DNA of 64,000 nucleotides from Aquatica leii (GCA_035610365.1 CM069432.1:110441529-110505528); one strand, 5' to 3'. Positions 22,100 through 34,835 are shown, counted from the stretch's first letter. Numbers and translations are program-made. The notes: a model not told the origin generated them from the letters alone.

Positions 22100-22860
22100 T
22101 TTCACTCCTTTATTTATCACAAAAGATTTCGTTGTTGGAATTTCACTTGCGTATTTGTATTTATTAGCATCATTTTTAACAGTACTAATACTTTTCCAAG
22201 TATTCCTAAGTGTTCCAGTTTTCTTATTAATACTTTCCTGCTCACTGAATCAAAGGCCATTTTGAAATCTATAAATATAATATGTATTTCTTTTTTGTAT
22301 TCCCACTGTTTTTGAATTATTTGTTCTAAGGTGTGTATGGCATTTATGATCTGAAGTCATTGTGGTAGTCCCCAGGTATATTTTGAGCATGTGTCTTTAG
22401 CTTTTTGTTCATCAGATTTTCCAAGTCTTTATAAGTGATGCTTAGCAGAGCTACTGGCTTGTAGTTTTTGCAGTTTTCTTTCCCCGCTTTTTAATTTATT
22501 GAAATTATTATACCAGTGTTCCAGTTCTTTGGCATCTTATTTCGTCTCTATATTTGTTTAATTAAGTGACGTATCTGTGCTTTTATCGGCTGTCCATATT
22601 TTAGCAGTTCTGTCGCGATTTCGTCTTGTCCCGTTGCTTTGCTATTTTTTAATTTTCTTATTTCTTCTTGTATTTCTTTATATTTGGGGCAGTTTTTTTC
22701 TTCTTGATCTAGTTGTCTTTCTTCTTTTTGTATTTTCCCTTCTTTTGTATATAGCGTTTCTTGGCAGTGTTGTTTCCATATGTCGCTTATCTTTTGTAGT
22801 TCATTTTGTATTTTACCGATTTTGTCTTTTATTCCTCTGTTTTACCTAGTGAAGGTAAAT
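22100..22860 (-). pseudogene. Non-LTR retrotransposon reverse transcriptase relic
   Basis: The minus strand reads as a LINE-type polymerase start: EEIRKLKNSKATGQDEIATE, then LLKYGQ, CQRTGTLV, YKPVALLSITYK, EQIIQKQWEYKKEIHIIFID and FKMAFDSVSRK. These are the known segments up to the first catalytic Asp region. Stops at several points and loss of the FADD part show it is dead. The plus-strand frame over it (22,577-22,849) is only its shadow. The clade cannot be fixed from this piece. Confidence 0.75.
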
Positions 22861-23465
22861 TCTTTGCAAAAGTTGTAATAGCGTTGTAATACTTACTTAT
22901 TGTTTTAATTTATAAGAATTAAATTTTACAATAATTGTAATAATTTTTATTAAATAATATAATTGCTATTTTAAAGTTCTAATTTTTCTGTAGATAAACC
23001 ACAAGTTTATTATTTTCTATTTGTTATTAAAAATTTTAAAAAATTATTTTTGTAGAACAATAGTTTATGTATGAATAAATAAATTTATGATAGCATTACT
23101 ATAAAGTTTTACAAAACGTAAATTGAAGTAGACTGGTAGAATAAAATTTTAGAAAATTTAATATTCAATAAATTATCATTTTTATACCTAATTATTAATT
23201 TAATAAAAAAATAATTTGACTACCGTATAGGCAACCAACAATACATATATGCATTTGCGTATGCATTTTGATTATTCGTGTATGTAAATCTGACTTCACA
23301 TAATTCCACCTCTTTTTTTAGTGGGAGGTACTTATTTCTATGTATTTAGCAAGTCTAGTATATAAAACATTCCGATAATTAGAAATTAATTAATTCTTTT
23401 GAATTGTAACTTCGTCGTACTTAAATATAATTAAATGCAATTGTGGGAACAACATTTGAGTGTAT

Positions 23466-23513
23466 CTACTACTACTGATGAGCCCCAAAAGGGCAAAACG
23501 GCTGTCTAGTAGT
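23466..23513 (+). ncRNA. Hammerhead ribozyme-like motif, one core change
   Basis: Helix I pairs ACTACTA (23,468-23,474) with TAGTAGT (23,507-23,513), seven perfect pairs. The core CTGATGA follows, then helix II GCCC/GGGC with loop CAAAA. Core AAAA stands where GAAA is required, and a minimal helix III (AC-GGCT-GT) is closed before the cleavage site GTC. Only the G12-to-A change departs from a type with tiny helix III as known from Penelope-like retroelements. The change probably abolishes cleavage, so this is a relic or near-active motif. Confidence 0.6.
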
Positions 23514-23671
23514 TCACTCTAGTGGCGTTTGCACAATTGCATTGACATTGCTTACCTCCAATGTCCTTTTACGTTGTGGTTTTATCCCGACGAATTATTC
23601 AAAGCTGATTTTGAATTTCGCGGGTGTTAAACTAATTCAACGTATTTTCCGTCGTTTATAGCTATTTACAG

Positions 23672-24222
23672 ATAATATAATAATATAATAATATAATAAT
23701 ATAATAATATAATAATATACTAATATAATAATATAATAATATAATAATATAATAATATAATAATATAATAATATAATAATATAATAATATAATAATATAA
23801 TAATATAATAATATAATAATATAATAATATAATAATATAATAATATAATAATATAATAATATAATAATATAATGTAATAATATAATAATATAATAATATA
23901 ATAATATAATAATATAATAATATAATAATATAATAATATAATAATATAATAATATAATAATATAATAATATAATAATATAATAATATAATAATATAATAA
24001 TATAATAATATAATAATATAATAATATAATAATATAATAATATAATAATATAATATTATAATAATATAATAATATAATAATATAATAATATAATAATATA
24101 ATAATATAATAATATAATAATATAATAATATAATAATATAATAAAATAATATAATAATATAATAATATGATAATATAATAATATAATATAATATAATATA
24201 ATAATATAATATAATAATATAA
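23672..24222. repeat. AT microsatellite, 8-bp unit ATAATATA
   Basis: About 550 bases of near-perfect ATAATATA units with a few slips (for example near 23,870 and 24,140-24,220). It generates a 188-codon minus-strand frame of Ile/Leu/Tyr repeats that is purely a product of the repeat. Confidence 0.97.
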
Positions 24223-24229
24223 TGTCACA

Positions 24230-24665
24230 TACCTTTTAGATTGTCTGATTTAAAGTTATTAGGAGAAAGGTTAGCATTATGTTAGTATTGTTAGTGCAAA
24301 ACACAACATTTACATTTGGAAATTTTTTGAATCAAAAAAACATATTTTTACATACAGGTAGGGTGCATTTGGAACTAATGAATATTGTTTCTAGATGGTT
24401 AGGTTTAGTAAACGACACGACTATATTTTATAATAATCGCTAAAGACTGCGTATAAAAAACGAAGTTTTCAAAACAAGCCAATAAAACCCTTTTTAGTAA
24501 CAAATTAGACAGATCGATTAATAACTTTAACATTGATATTACATATAGAAATGTATTTAACATATTGGCATATACATAGCCTTAAGAAAACTATTAATAT
24601 GCTAAAGGATGATTTACACAATGTACTCTGCCAAAAAGATTTTCTAATTCTTTCCAAAATACTAA
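24230..24665. other. AT-rich stretch, no gene seen
   Basis: No homology recognised; a short minus frame (24,505-24,696) has no supporting features. Confidence 0.4.
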
Positions 24666-24965
24666 ATAACCTAAACTTGTAACAAGATTGCAGCAAACTT
24701 ATTGTGACGACTAAAAAACTTGCAGCAATATTATGACAAATTTGGAGGCTTGCAGCAAGTTTCCTGAAGGTTGGCTAAGAAAGCAATAACAAGCTTGTGA
24801 CAACCTTGTCTCGAGACACTTGCAGCAATATTGTCATGACAAGTTTGGAGGCTTGCAGGAAGTTTGCTGAAAGTTGATTAAGAAAGCAATAACAAGGTTG
24901 TGGCAACTTTAGTTAGACAAACTTGTAGCAATATTGTTAAGTCTTTCCATGACAAGATTTGAATT
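24666..24965. repeat. ~100-bp tandem repeat, about 2.5 copies
   Basis: Units begin with CTTGCAGCAATATT at 24,719 and 24,819 and a variant CTTGTAGCAATATT at 24,922. Each contains GGAGGCTTGCAG, AAGAAAGCAATAACAAG and a GACAA block. A partial related piece precedes the first unit. Confidence 0.75.
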
Positions 24966-25375
24966 TGAAGAAATTTTAGTTCCTTGTCATGGCAAAGCTA
25001 AAAGAAAACTTGCCGTAAGTTTACATGCTATCTGGGAACAAACAAAAATATATAAACTCTAATAACAAAACAAAACAAAACTAAAAAATAAATTCAATAG
25101 TTTGTACGCACAACAAAATTAGAATTTCAGTGTGTCTAAACAGGGTTGCATCTATAATTTAACTAATGTACAGTTGTCGGATAAAGTAGATCAATGTGTC
25201 GCCTTATCCCCTATGTTCATGTGTAACTACTACAATAACATTTTTTTTTAAATAAAAACAACAAATTAAGCAAACAACTGTATGATAATGAACACATTAA
25301 CTACACTACTTATAAAAAACTCGTAACGTTTATATACGTATATATTTAGATGTTTTTATTTTAGATTTAGTAGAG

Positions 25376-25785
25376 AAATTACTACTAACACCATAGTAAG
25401 TGAATGGTTTACAAAACTTATAGCCTCAAATAGAACCATCAATTATTTATCCAAACAGCATTATCAAAAAATCAATATCATCAAGACTATGAAAAATAAA
25501 ATTTTTGGTTTAAGTAGTCCACAATTTCATGTTAAAAATTGTAGCATTTTAAAGAACATACTAAGAAAGGACAACTATCCGAACAACATAATAAATAAAA
25601 TACTCACACATGCTATCACTACGCCATCTGTAATCCTAACTGTTACTAACTTTAGTACTAACCCTAACACAAACATTATTTAAAATGATAAACGTCCGAA
25701 AGTTTACTAAAAGAGTCGTCCCGATTTTAAAAACAAATAATATCAAAATAAATAATTTCAACACCATCTTCTTTAATGTAATAAT
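25376..25785 (+). pseudogene. Penelope-like reverse transcriptase C-terminal relic
   Basis: One frame reads VSEWFTKLIASNRTINYLSK, HYQKINIIKTMKNKIFGLSS, PQFHVKNCSILKNILRKDNY and PNNIINKIL, the region after the polymerase palm in Penelope-like elements. A piece from a second frame, RVVPILKTNNIKINNFNT, follows at about 25,710-25,770. There is no catalytic motif and no nuclease domain, so it is a fragment. Confidence 0.7.
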
Positions 25786-25869
25786 AATTCAGTATCTATA
25801 GGTACTTATTTTTATATGACTGAAAGTGGTATAACATAAATCGTCTCAGAACTACTTTTTCTACAAGTA

Positions 25870-26033
25870 GTTGAAAAAAAAACTTATATTTTAGAATACA
25901 ATTGTTGAGTAGTTAGTAACCTAACTACTTTTCGATTCACGGTAGTTAGTAGTTAGTAACTTACACTACTTTTAAAAACTAGTAACTTTAGTTAGTAGTT
26001 AATTACTTTTACAAAGTAACTTGCCCAGCTCTG
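25870..26033 (-). mobile_element. hAT-type non-autonomous element end
   Basis: The right end, read on the minus strand, starts CAGAGCTGGGCAAGTTAC, the consensus form of many hAT ends. It is followed by repeated AGTAGTTAGTAAC/AGTTACTAGT motifs usual in such elements. The other end was not found, so the left limit is approximate. Confidence 0.55.
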
Positions 26034-26704
26034 GCCTCAATTGCAAACTTGCATACTCGTTGGTAATGACTAAACCATTCCTTACTCGTTATACAATATA
26101 CTTATTTAGCTCAGTTGTTTTGCATTATGCTTCTATTCCAGTTATATAGTTCATCGGTTTTATATATTTATGTTTCTAAATTGTTTTCAAACAAAATCTA
26201 TTATTTTCAATACAGCTTTAAAATTTTGAGTTTGTTTGAGATTAGACTAGTAACTGTGAGGGACATGTACCCACTTTGTTGTTTATATCATGTTTAAATT
26301 AAGGCAACAAAAGTTTAGTATATGTTTCTAACCTAAATCGATCTCATTCAACCATACAATTACATTTCAGATTAAACCACAATAAACAAGTGTTACGCTA
26401 CTAATTATAACTACAATAAATTAGCCGTATGCAATTTCTATCAAAATTAAAAAGTAGCAATAACAGTAAATTTGGTGTCTGTTAAACCCTATTGCAAAAA
26501 ACACTAATAAACAGAAACTGTATTTTGTGAATATGTAAAATTTTTAAACAGACTATTTTGAGATATTAATATGTATAAGAAAAAGTGTTGTTTTATAACA
26601 TAAAAAAAGTAAAAATTTTAATATTCGAAAACAACAGAAATAAACACATAGTTTGTTATTTTATTTTATTTGCAACATTTTAATATTATCGAATAATAAT
26701 AAGT
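26034..26704. other. AT-rich stretch, no gene seen
   Basis: Downstream flank of the odorant-binding gene on the minus strand; no coding or repeat structure recognised. Confidence 0.4.
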
Positions 26705-27391
26705 TTACTGCAATGTTTTTTTAATGTTCTCTAATTTGTGATGCACACAGGTAATAACGTGAATCATATTCTTTCCAGGATTGGTTTCCATTGGTGTAGA
26801 TTTACAGTCAGTAACAACATTATCAACAATTTTTTTGTACGCGGTTAACTGAAATTTTGATAATTCTGAACCGGTAACAGAAAGTAATAATTTCTCGATA
26901 GCATCAAATAAAATTTCTCCATTTTCTGTCATTAAACCTCTTTTCTTGGATTTACATGCCATAAATGTATTATAGTCATCATTATTATCTGGTGGTAAAT
27001 CTAATTTTTCCAATTTTAAAATTTCTTCACTTTTTAAGTTTAATTCTTTTATACATTCTTCAACTACAAGGTTTTTATCTACATCTGTTAGCTAAAATAT
27101 AATGAATTAGATACAATGATGTTAAATTAAATATGTTTTAAATATATTTTACAAAATGAGAGTTTTTTATTTCATCACATAGACATTTTTTTATTTTTAG
27201 TTTTAGTTATAAACGTTTTCACATTAATTCTTTCACCAAAATTTATTTAAAAAAAATATCTATTTTATTTGTAAATAAAATAGCAGTGATTTATTTTAAA
27301 GTTAATAAACGTATGTATTTGATCAACGCCAATAATAACTTACCCCGTGACTTAGTACCAATAATGCTAAGAAAACAATAACAACCTTCAT
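26705..27391 (-). CDS. Minus-C odorant-binding protein, complete two-exon gene
   Basis: Exon 1 (27,391-27,344) encodes MKVVIVFLALLVLSHG, a classic signal peptide, and ends at GGG/GTAAGT. Exon 2 (27,091-26,705) starts after ATATTTTAG with LTDVDKNLV and ends with a TAA, in the same phase, for 144 residues. Cysteines are C1 (VEEC), C3 (FMAC), C4 (VTDC) and C6 (VITC). The C2 and C5 positions are Thr and Gly, so it is Minus-C. The first Cys and the helix pattern match insect odorant-binding proteins. The protein should be secreted and bind small hydrophobic molecules. The intron is 252 bases. It shares layout with the exon at 5336-5713 but is well diverged. Confidence 0.9.
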
Positions 27392-28570
27392 TTTCTTAAG
27401 ATAGAATGCACAAACTGTTTCCAGCTAAGTTAACCATGGATATGTTATACAACATTTATCATAAATTTCAACATTACGTTATATCACAACCGATTTGATA
27501 AACTTTAAAGTAACCTTCAAACAGATCAATATGTGTAAATAAAAAAATTGTACAATGGCCGTATTTTATTGGTAACATTTTTAAAAGTTTATAATCATAT
27601 TTATATTATCAAAAACATTTAAATTAAACGTTTTAATTTAGGAAATAAATACACATTCTTAGAAAATATATTTAAAATTTAGAAATGTGTAGTTATTTTT
27701 CGCCATATAAGATAATGCAATATAAACTAAAACCATAAACATAACAAATTTGTTTTTATAGCGTCTATAATTGGATATATTATTTTTGTAAAAATTACAA
27801 AAATAAATGCAGTTACTTCATTTGAATGCTCAATTTTCCTACATAATTAAATAAAATAGTAAAGTTCTCCTCATTCGTGCGATATCCAGTCAACTGCAAA
27901 CCACTGTGTTGTACTGTTTACAATGAATGACTGTTATTTCAGTAATATAGCTATTGTTATTTGTTCTTTCTAATAAAAGTATAATGTTACGGCTGTAAAC
28001 CTCGTTTGATCTATACTTAAAGACTAACAACGCAAATCACGTAGACCCCAAAAAATTCTCACCAAACAAATCTTAGCTTAGCAAAATTAGCAATCACAGT
28101 TACTGCATAAGATGCAGGTGTTGAATAACAAACAACTGGAGCACAAAATACTCAAAAATTTTTTACCAACAAAAATTCTTGTCTTTTACAAACATAGCTA
28201 AAGAAATAAATAATACTGCACCATCACTATGAAAATCCAAACTATAACCAAAATTACAATATAAATTAGTACCACATCAGGTTTGGCAAGCGTTTAACTA
28301 AATTTTTAAAACAACAAATATATAAAAATACACGTTAGCAATAATCAGATAAATAAATATACAGAAATCAAGGTCTAATCTACACTAAACTGATAACGTA
28401 CAGCAAGGCTATTAAGTAGTTATCTAAACACTTTCACTACAAAACAATTAATATTATTAAATCTATAACAAAAAGCAAATTAAACTTAGTAATCCACAAT
28501 TCTACACTTAAAATCTGAACATTCTGAAAAAGATAATTCAAAAAAATAACTATCTTAATAACATCATCAA
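27392..28570. other. AT-rich upstream flank, no gene seen
   Basis: Promoter side of the odorant-binding gene. No clear TATA box position can be assigned in such AT-rich DNA and no repeat partner was recognised. Confidence 0.4.
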
Positions 28571-28574
28571 CGTA

Positions 28575-28790
28575 ACCCTATCTAATACTAAGATAATCAA
28601 TACTACACCCTTCATCTTTAACATCTCTGAACTAACTAAAAAACTTATTCCAACTTTTAAAACACCAAACATGCGTATAACCACCTACAACAAAAATAAC
28701 ATCTATAACATCCTGTACAGTAAGATCAAAGATAAAATCAACATACTAGACAAACATCAAATTGCAATAAATGTTATATAGTTCAAACCA
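28575..28790 (+). pseudogene. Penelope-like element linker/GIY-YIG N-terminal relic
   Basis: The frame TTPFIFNISELTKKLIPTFK, followed by TPNMRITTYNKNNIYNILYS and KIKDKINILDK, matches the stretch between polymerase and GIY-YIG nuclease of Penelope-like elements. It ends at a TAG before the nuclease motif. Its first part overlaps what the 25.4-25.8 kb fragment also contains, so the two are separate copies. Confidence 0.55.
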
Positions 28791-29084
28791 AAAACAATTT
28801 ACCGTATAAAATTATAAATACTGTCGCGTTTACATTTATTGATTGTACTTTTATATTCTATGTCTTATTTTATGTTAATTTGTTTTAATGTTATTAAATG
28901 TTATGATGATTTTGAAGTATTGTTTTAGCCAAATTACTTTCTAAAGTCTGTATAATGGATATTCTTGTCAATTACCTTATATATAATATATTCATGGTAA
29001 AGATTCTTTATCATCCTCTGTGTGTTTACTAATTAATTCAATCTTCTTCGTTTAGGAGGGGCATATAAAACCACTTTAAATTAT

Positions 29085-29130
29085 TTTTGTGGCAACGTTT
29101 CGTGCTGAAGGTTAGCACTTCATTAGGCCA
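29085..29130 (-). ncRNA. Hammerhead-like motif of a Penelope-type end
   Basis: On the minus strand CTAATGA is followed by a GTGCT/AGCAC hairpin and GAAACGTTG. This resembles a hammerhead with a G-to-A core change and one extra base before helix II. The core departures make activity unlikely. Related CGAAACGTTGGCA motifs occur at about 31,110 and 52,185. Confidence 0.3.
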
Positions 29131-31059
29131 ACTGTAATTTATTAAACTCGTAAGACAACACATAGTAACAACTGAACGAAATTAACAGATAATTTTTAAC
29201 ACATAAAACTTACAGAATAAAATCAAGTGGATCAATCCACCGACCAAGGACATTAGCAACCTTACGAGCTAGTAATTAATTAAAGTGGAAGATTGAATTA
29301 ATTAATAATATATTCAATAAACAATTAATTTTTATTTATGTCATGTAATAACTGTGTTGTTTTTAATAAAATAGAAACCCAAAAAAGTGTGCAATTAGTA
29401 GCACAAAACGTTGTTGTTAAGAAACACTTACAGTGTTTTCTAGTTCCTTTCACATAAAAGAATTCTAGAATGCAGTGTTAAAAATTATTTGATTTCAAAA
29501 ATTTAGCTATTCTACACATAGATGTTTAGATATTTTACACAATTCTTTTTAAATCAGATTAAGAAATGGATTGATTATAGATTTGGGACAATAGTCTATA
29601 TATTTGTCATACTTTTAAATAGTAAAATTTTTTTAATGGTTAATAAGAACAAATAAACGCCGAATATATGTTTTTGTTTGACCAACTTTTACAAATAAAT
29701 TACTCTAACCCTCTATTACCTAAACCATTTATTTGTCATCCACTAGTTTCGATGAACAATTTTTTAAAATCTACAATAAACAAGTAAAATTTCATATATA
29801 AGGATCGATCTCTTAAATAACAAGTAACTAGTTTTACACTCTCATTTTTGTTTAATTTGTTTTTCAGACATAATTCAAATTAGAAATTTTGTGATAGTTG
29901 AAGTAAACTTTGGCTATCATTATCATAATGTCTATTGTTTAAACTTATAATATATTTATCGAGATAATTAAATTTTAGAAATTAATTTTATTGAGAATTA
30001 CAAACAAAGTATTGTAATTATTAATATTTTATTTTAATACAAAAATTAAATAGAATCAAAAAATTGAAATGCGATATTTTTTATATTGTTAACAACCTTT
30101 TATTAATAAATAATATGAAGTATTTGTTGTATTTTGGAATGGAAAATCTATACATATGTATTTAACGTTATGTGGTTTGAAACACAATAATATACCGAGT
30201 ACTTTGTTTTAGAAGACAAATTTAAAATTATTTAGTGTAAAATAAACATTGAAATATATTTTGTTAAAATTAGTTTCTTAAATTATATATCTAAAACTGA
30301 TTTGTTTTATAAAAAATATCTTTTTGGTTATTTTGTCGATCATAGTCCATAAATAAATGATAAAACAGTTAAAATTTTGTAATTATAATGTAATTTCTAA
30401 AAATATCCATTTATCTAAAATCGTTTAAATTTTTTTTTTATTTTTATTTTTACATGTAATGTATATATATATTTTTTTAATAAAAGTACTATTGATATTT
30501 TTAATGTAACTAATAAAATGATTATCTTTTTGAACACTTTTGTTTTTTAACAAATTTTAATATGCAAAATCTACAGTAAACTATTAAGACTAATAAATAT
30601 TACAAGTATTGTCGTTTGGCACAGGCGCAGTCATCAATAGAAACTGCAAAAGTGAATCAAAATTAAAAAGTCAAAAGCTTAATTTAAAAAGTGTGTTGCA
30701 AGAGAGGCAGACAATAACGTCAAACACTTTAAATACTTTCTGTTTTATTGTATATGTTTTATTTCAGTTACTTATGTTTTGCAAGTAATAGTAGAATTTT
30801 GACAAGTAATACAAATATTTGTATTTAACGTCGGTGACTTGTAATTTCAACTAATGTATACGAGATAATTCAATTTGTTTTTTTATTAAATTTATTTCAT
30901 AAACCCTAAAACTTTTTCTTATGATTTTAATAGAATTTAATATTTTAAAGTACATAAACAAATATTATTTGTATTGCATAAAAATTGGCTTGAAACATTG
31001 TTTATAATTTACAATAAATATTTTGTAATAGCGGATTGTCTACCGCTGGAGTTTATACT
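29131..31059. other. AT-rich stretch, no gene seen
   Basis: No convincing frame on either strand. A GC-richer patch at 30,610-30,730 has no recognised content. Confidence 0.4.
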
Positions 31060-31870
31060 AAGATGAAATCGTCTCTCAGGTCATTGTTGTAACCGAAGTT
31101 GCCAACGTTTTGCCTACTGTCATAAAAGGTTTTATTACGGCATGAAAGAGATCGAAGAACTTTTTAAAAGTTAGGTAATCAATTTTTGAACCATATCAAA
31201 TTCTAAACTCTAAAAAGGTACGAAAGAAACTTAAAAAAGCTATAACCAACTAACAAAAAATCACTACAGAGTTAGGTAATTAATTTATGAACCAAGCCAG
31301 ATTTTAAACTTCAATAAAGTGACTTAAAAAGAAGTGTTCTCTGTATAAAAAGAAGTATCGTGGCGGTGCGGCTTTGATTGAGTTATGGTAAGAAAAAACT
31401 TGTCTTCGATAAAGGAGTAATAACCGGGTACCAAGAGGATAGCTCAAAACCATTTTCAAGGATGATGCTATTGACGTGTTTTGTTCATTTCTAAGCTCTT
31501 TCAGATTTCTTTATTGAAGTAGGATAAATATTTTGTCACCAAAACCTTCTAAAAATCTATATTGTGACCTGTAATAGCAGAATGTTCAGCAACGGCAGTC
31601 TTAGAAATACGCTTATACAAAGATCATGTTATAAAATATGTGTGATGACGGAATGACCGGTTTTATTAATATAGACTAAGTCACATAAACAAAAAATTTG
31701 GTATACACCTTAAAATAAAAGTATCTAGGAAATTTGTCCTTAGGAGAAAGAAGAATCTAATTGATTTTGCCTGTAAAGTTGAATATGAGTTTAATACCAT
31801 TCTTACGAAGAAGTTTTCCTATTTGATCTGTGACCTTATCAATGCTAATTTTGGATTGGATTTAGAAGTG
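31060..31870 (-). pseudogene. Penelope-like element 3' relic (GIY-YIG region and tail)
   Basis: On the minus strand the order is DKVTDQIGKLLRKNGIKLIF (about 31,840), LLSPKDKFP (about 31,740), then YKRISKTAVAEHSAITGHNI (about 31,600) and KVLVTKYLSYFNKEI. This is the linker and the end of a GIY-YIG-type nuclease with the known SALAEH-x-x-x-GH-x-IDF pattern. The GIY-YIG motif itself is lost. A 3' tail with AAAACGTTGGCAACTTCGGT follows at about 31,100. Stops and shifts show it is dead. Confidence 0.65.
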
Positions 31871-34417
31871 TAAATGTCCTTAGGTACTCAAACACATGCA
31901 TAATTTAACGACGATTAAAAACGGTAGTATAGATTTACTAGTTCTGCGCCACTTCCCTCTCTCCTACTTTTTTTATAGGCAATTAATACGTAAATCCTCT
32001 TTTCTAATGATGTGGAGTGAGTAAGATCGGTGAGTTTTCCCGCGTTTTTGTTTGAATTTAAATTTCAGGTAGGATCGGTAAGAGATTGTAAAGTTTCTAT
32101 TTGAGCCGAGCACGTTTTGAGTATGCATTCAGATTTAAGTGTTCGTAAATTTGATTTTGTTGATAGTCGTAAAATTTCGAGTTGACCATTCATTTCGAGT
32201 AAGGTCTGGTCAGTCGTAAAATTGCATTATGATTTGTGTGTATTTAAATGTAGGATTTGTGTTAATTTAATATTAATTTTTTATTAACTTTCTTTTGTTT
32301 AAAAGTTATTATTCAGTCATAAACAATTTATCTAAATTTGTAATATTGCATACTGTTGTTCTACACTAAAAGTTTATTAGTTCATTGAAACTGTTAACAA
32401 TGTATTTAATATGGTTACATTATGATTTTATAAATCGATTAAAATCGTGAAAATTTGATTGAGCGACAGGTATCTGATACATTTGAGTTTTAGCTAACTT
32501 TTGCAATAATCACTAAGATTAAAATTATATTTAGATATGTTTTGAGTCTTTGTAATAGTTATTTAGCCTAAAAAATTAGTAATAAAGGCTATTAATATTG
32601 TCGAGATTATTAGTCGCATATTATTAAACGAGTTGGTTTTCCGTCGATCGTATATTATTAATTTTTGCATTTTCTTATAGTTTTATAATTTTACCTAGTT
32701 ATCAACTGTTTTATTTTTTTATAAACGGTAGTGTGATTTTTAAGTAAAGGGGAGTGATCGGTAATGGGAATCCTACATAACTTTAATGTCAACAACGTTT
32801 ATTATGGTTTCATTTTAATAAGTATGACTCGATTAAATAATAAATAGTTTAGATAGGCCACTTAATATACATATTTGTTAGTACAATGAGACATCTTTTA
32901 AGTTATGTTATTACTAAAATAATGGAGCGGCAGCTTTAACTTTAATAATGATTTTATTATTTAGAATTGAGTTTTTGTTTTTATTAAATAATAAGTACTG
33001 ACAATTTTTAATACCGTTTAATCAAGAGTATACATATTAACAATAATAAATAAATATCTGTAAGTATCTAACTTTCAAACGTTTCTTTATGTTACTGGCA
33101 TGTTTTACTGGACACTCTAGTTTATTTTCCCACTAGGATTCGATTAATATCTTTTACATAAATTAAAAATACAAAAATCAGTAATAATTTTACAAAATAT
33201 AAAATTAGTTCCGCCCTATATCTATATCTATCACTTACAAAACTAAACTGAATAAACTTTATAAAATAATTGTAGATGTATGTACATACGTTCTAAGATT
33301 ACTATCAACTAAATGATTACTTACTAAAAAAAATTATATTATATGTTTTGTGGATACATTTTACAAAAAAATTGTCACAATAAGTTAAAGAATATCGATT
33401 TCTCTAAACACTTACCTAACTTAAATAACAGTTAATTCACTTCACAGAAATAACACACAAAGTTTAACGGTTATCTACGGTAAAAACATTATATATATTT
33501 ATATATCATTATTATAGTGTACTTGGTACCGAATGAAGCTTTAAAGAGGAGACACAAAAAGCTAGTTTATCTACTTATAAATTAAAGATGTATGCATCTA
33601 TCTTTCATATTGCGACAATTAGCAATTTAAAAAAAGATTCTGATATGTACGACTTAGAGCTGACGAGAGTTTCATAATCGTTTGTCAATATATATATTTG
33701 TGGCGATATGGACCATAACATAACGTGTCGTATTGTAGTTTTCAAATGAGCAACATGCAAGAAGCAGAATTTATAGACTTAGTAACAATTGAATGATACT
33801 AAATTGTATTTTGTTGTTACTAAAATAATACTGTTGACTACCTTATCATAAATTAGATACGTTAATACGCTGTTTAGCAAAGCATAGTCAGCAATGTTTT
33901 GCAAATTGGTGGAGATCAAGGGCGGTTTGTCTTTAAGTGCTACAGAGTTGTAGAACTGCTACACAATTTAGAAATACACCTGTATTATTTCAATGTGATC
34001 AATTAAATCAATCAAATCAATCAAATATATTCATTGCTATAATAATTTAGTCAGTAACACAACACTCGCTTTTAATAAAAAATATTGACACTTGATAGAA
34101 GTTTATGCAATGCTGAGTAGTAGACCAAACAAATTCTCTAGGTTAGCTTTCTGCGTTGCGGTAGTGAGTAAATTATTAAACATTTGGGTATAGAAATCAG
34201 AAACGTATATTTTTTAGGTCCGGCTTTATTTTTTTCGAAACACTTAATTCTTTAAATACATACCCAAACTACAATTCAAAACATTTGGTCATATCAAAGT
34301 TTTAACTTCACAATGTATAACTTAAAATGCATTAACTAATTGCGAAGGCAAAATAAGTAATAGACTTATTTTTTATGCAGAATATGCTTAATTCAATTTG
34401 CAAAGTTGTGTGATAAC
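31871..34417. other. Long AT-rich stretch, no gene seen
   Basis: No coding frame above noise. A region of ~250 bases at 31,960-32,220 is less AT-rich but gives no recognisable product. Confidence 0.4.
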
Positions 34418-34770
34418 GTACTAATTTATTTATACTAAAAATATGTACACGTTTATAACTAACCAAGCTAATTAATATTAATATAAATTAATTAAATTAA
34501 TTTATTAATAAAGACATTTACACTAATTTATATCGCAATATCACTTACTCGAAAGATAAAGTCCGCGGATAACTTCAGTCTAACACTTGTTGTTACATTA
34601 AAGTCACATACGAGTTTAATTCGTTGTATTTATCTTGACACGCGTTAATCACTTATTTAGTTAAATTTGGATAATTTTCTTAACACTGCCGACTTCGAAT
34701 TACTCAAATAACTGACATATGATTCGTTTGTACCGCATTTATACATTTTGGCAATCCTTTGCGAATGTTG
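34418..34770 (-). repeat. Dispersed repeat copy A (possible solo LTR)
   Basis: Shares most of its sequence with 48,989-49,338, including AAGATAAAGTCCGCGGATAA, ACGCGTTAATCACTTATTTA and GCATTTATACATTTTG. On the minus strand it contains TGTATAAATGCGG, a possible TATA box, so it may be an LTR. LTR ends were not defined. Confidence 0.6.
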
Positions 34771-34835
34771 GAAGTTAAATTAAAACTAAGCTATCATCGA
34801 GTAACAAAGTATTTCTTGTTTTCATTGAATTGAAT

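Noticed and set aside
22577-22849. 90-codon hydrophobic plus-strand frame that looks like a membrane protein
   Set aside because: It is the opposite strand of the Lys-rich non-LTR polymerase relic, which has recognisable motifs.
23662-24228. 188-codon minus-strand frame of Ile/Leu/Tyr
   Set aside because: It is only the translation of the ATAATATA microsatellite; every unit lacks stops in that frame.
24666-24965. CRISPR-like array
   Set aside because: Tandem units adjoin without spacers and the host is eukaryotic.
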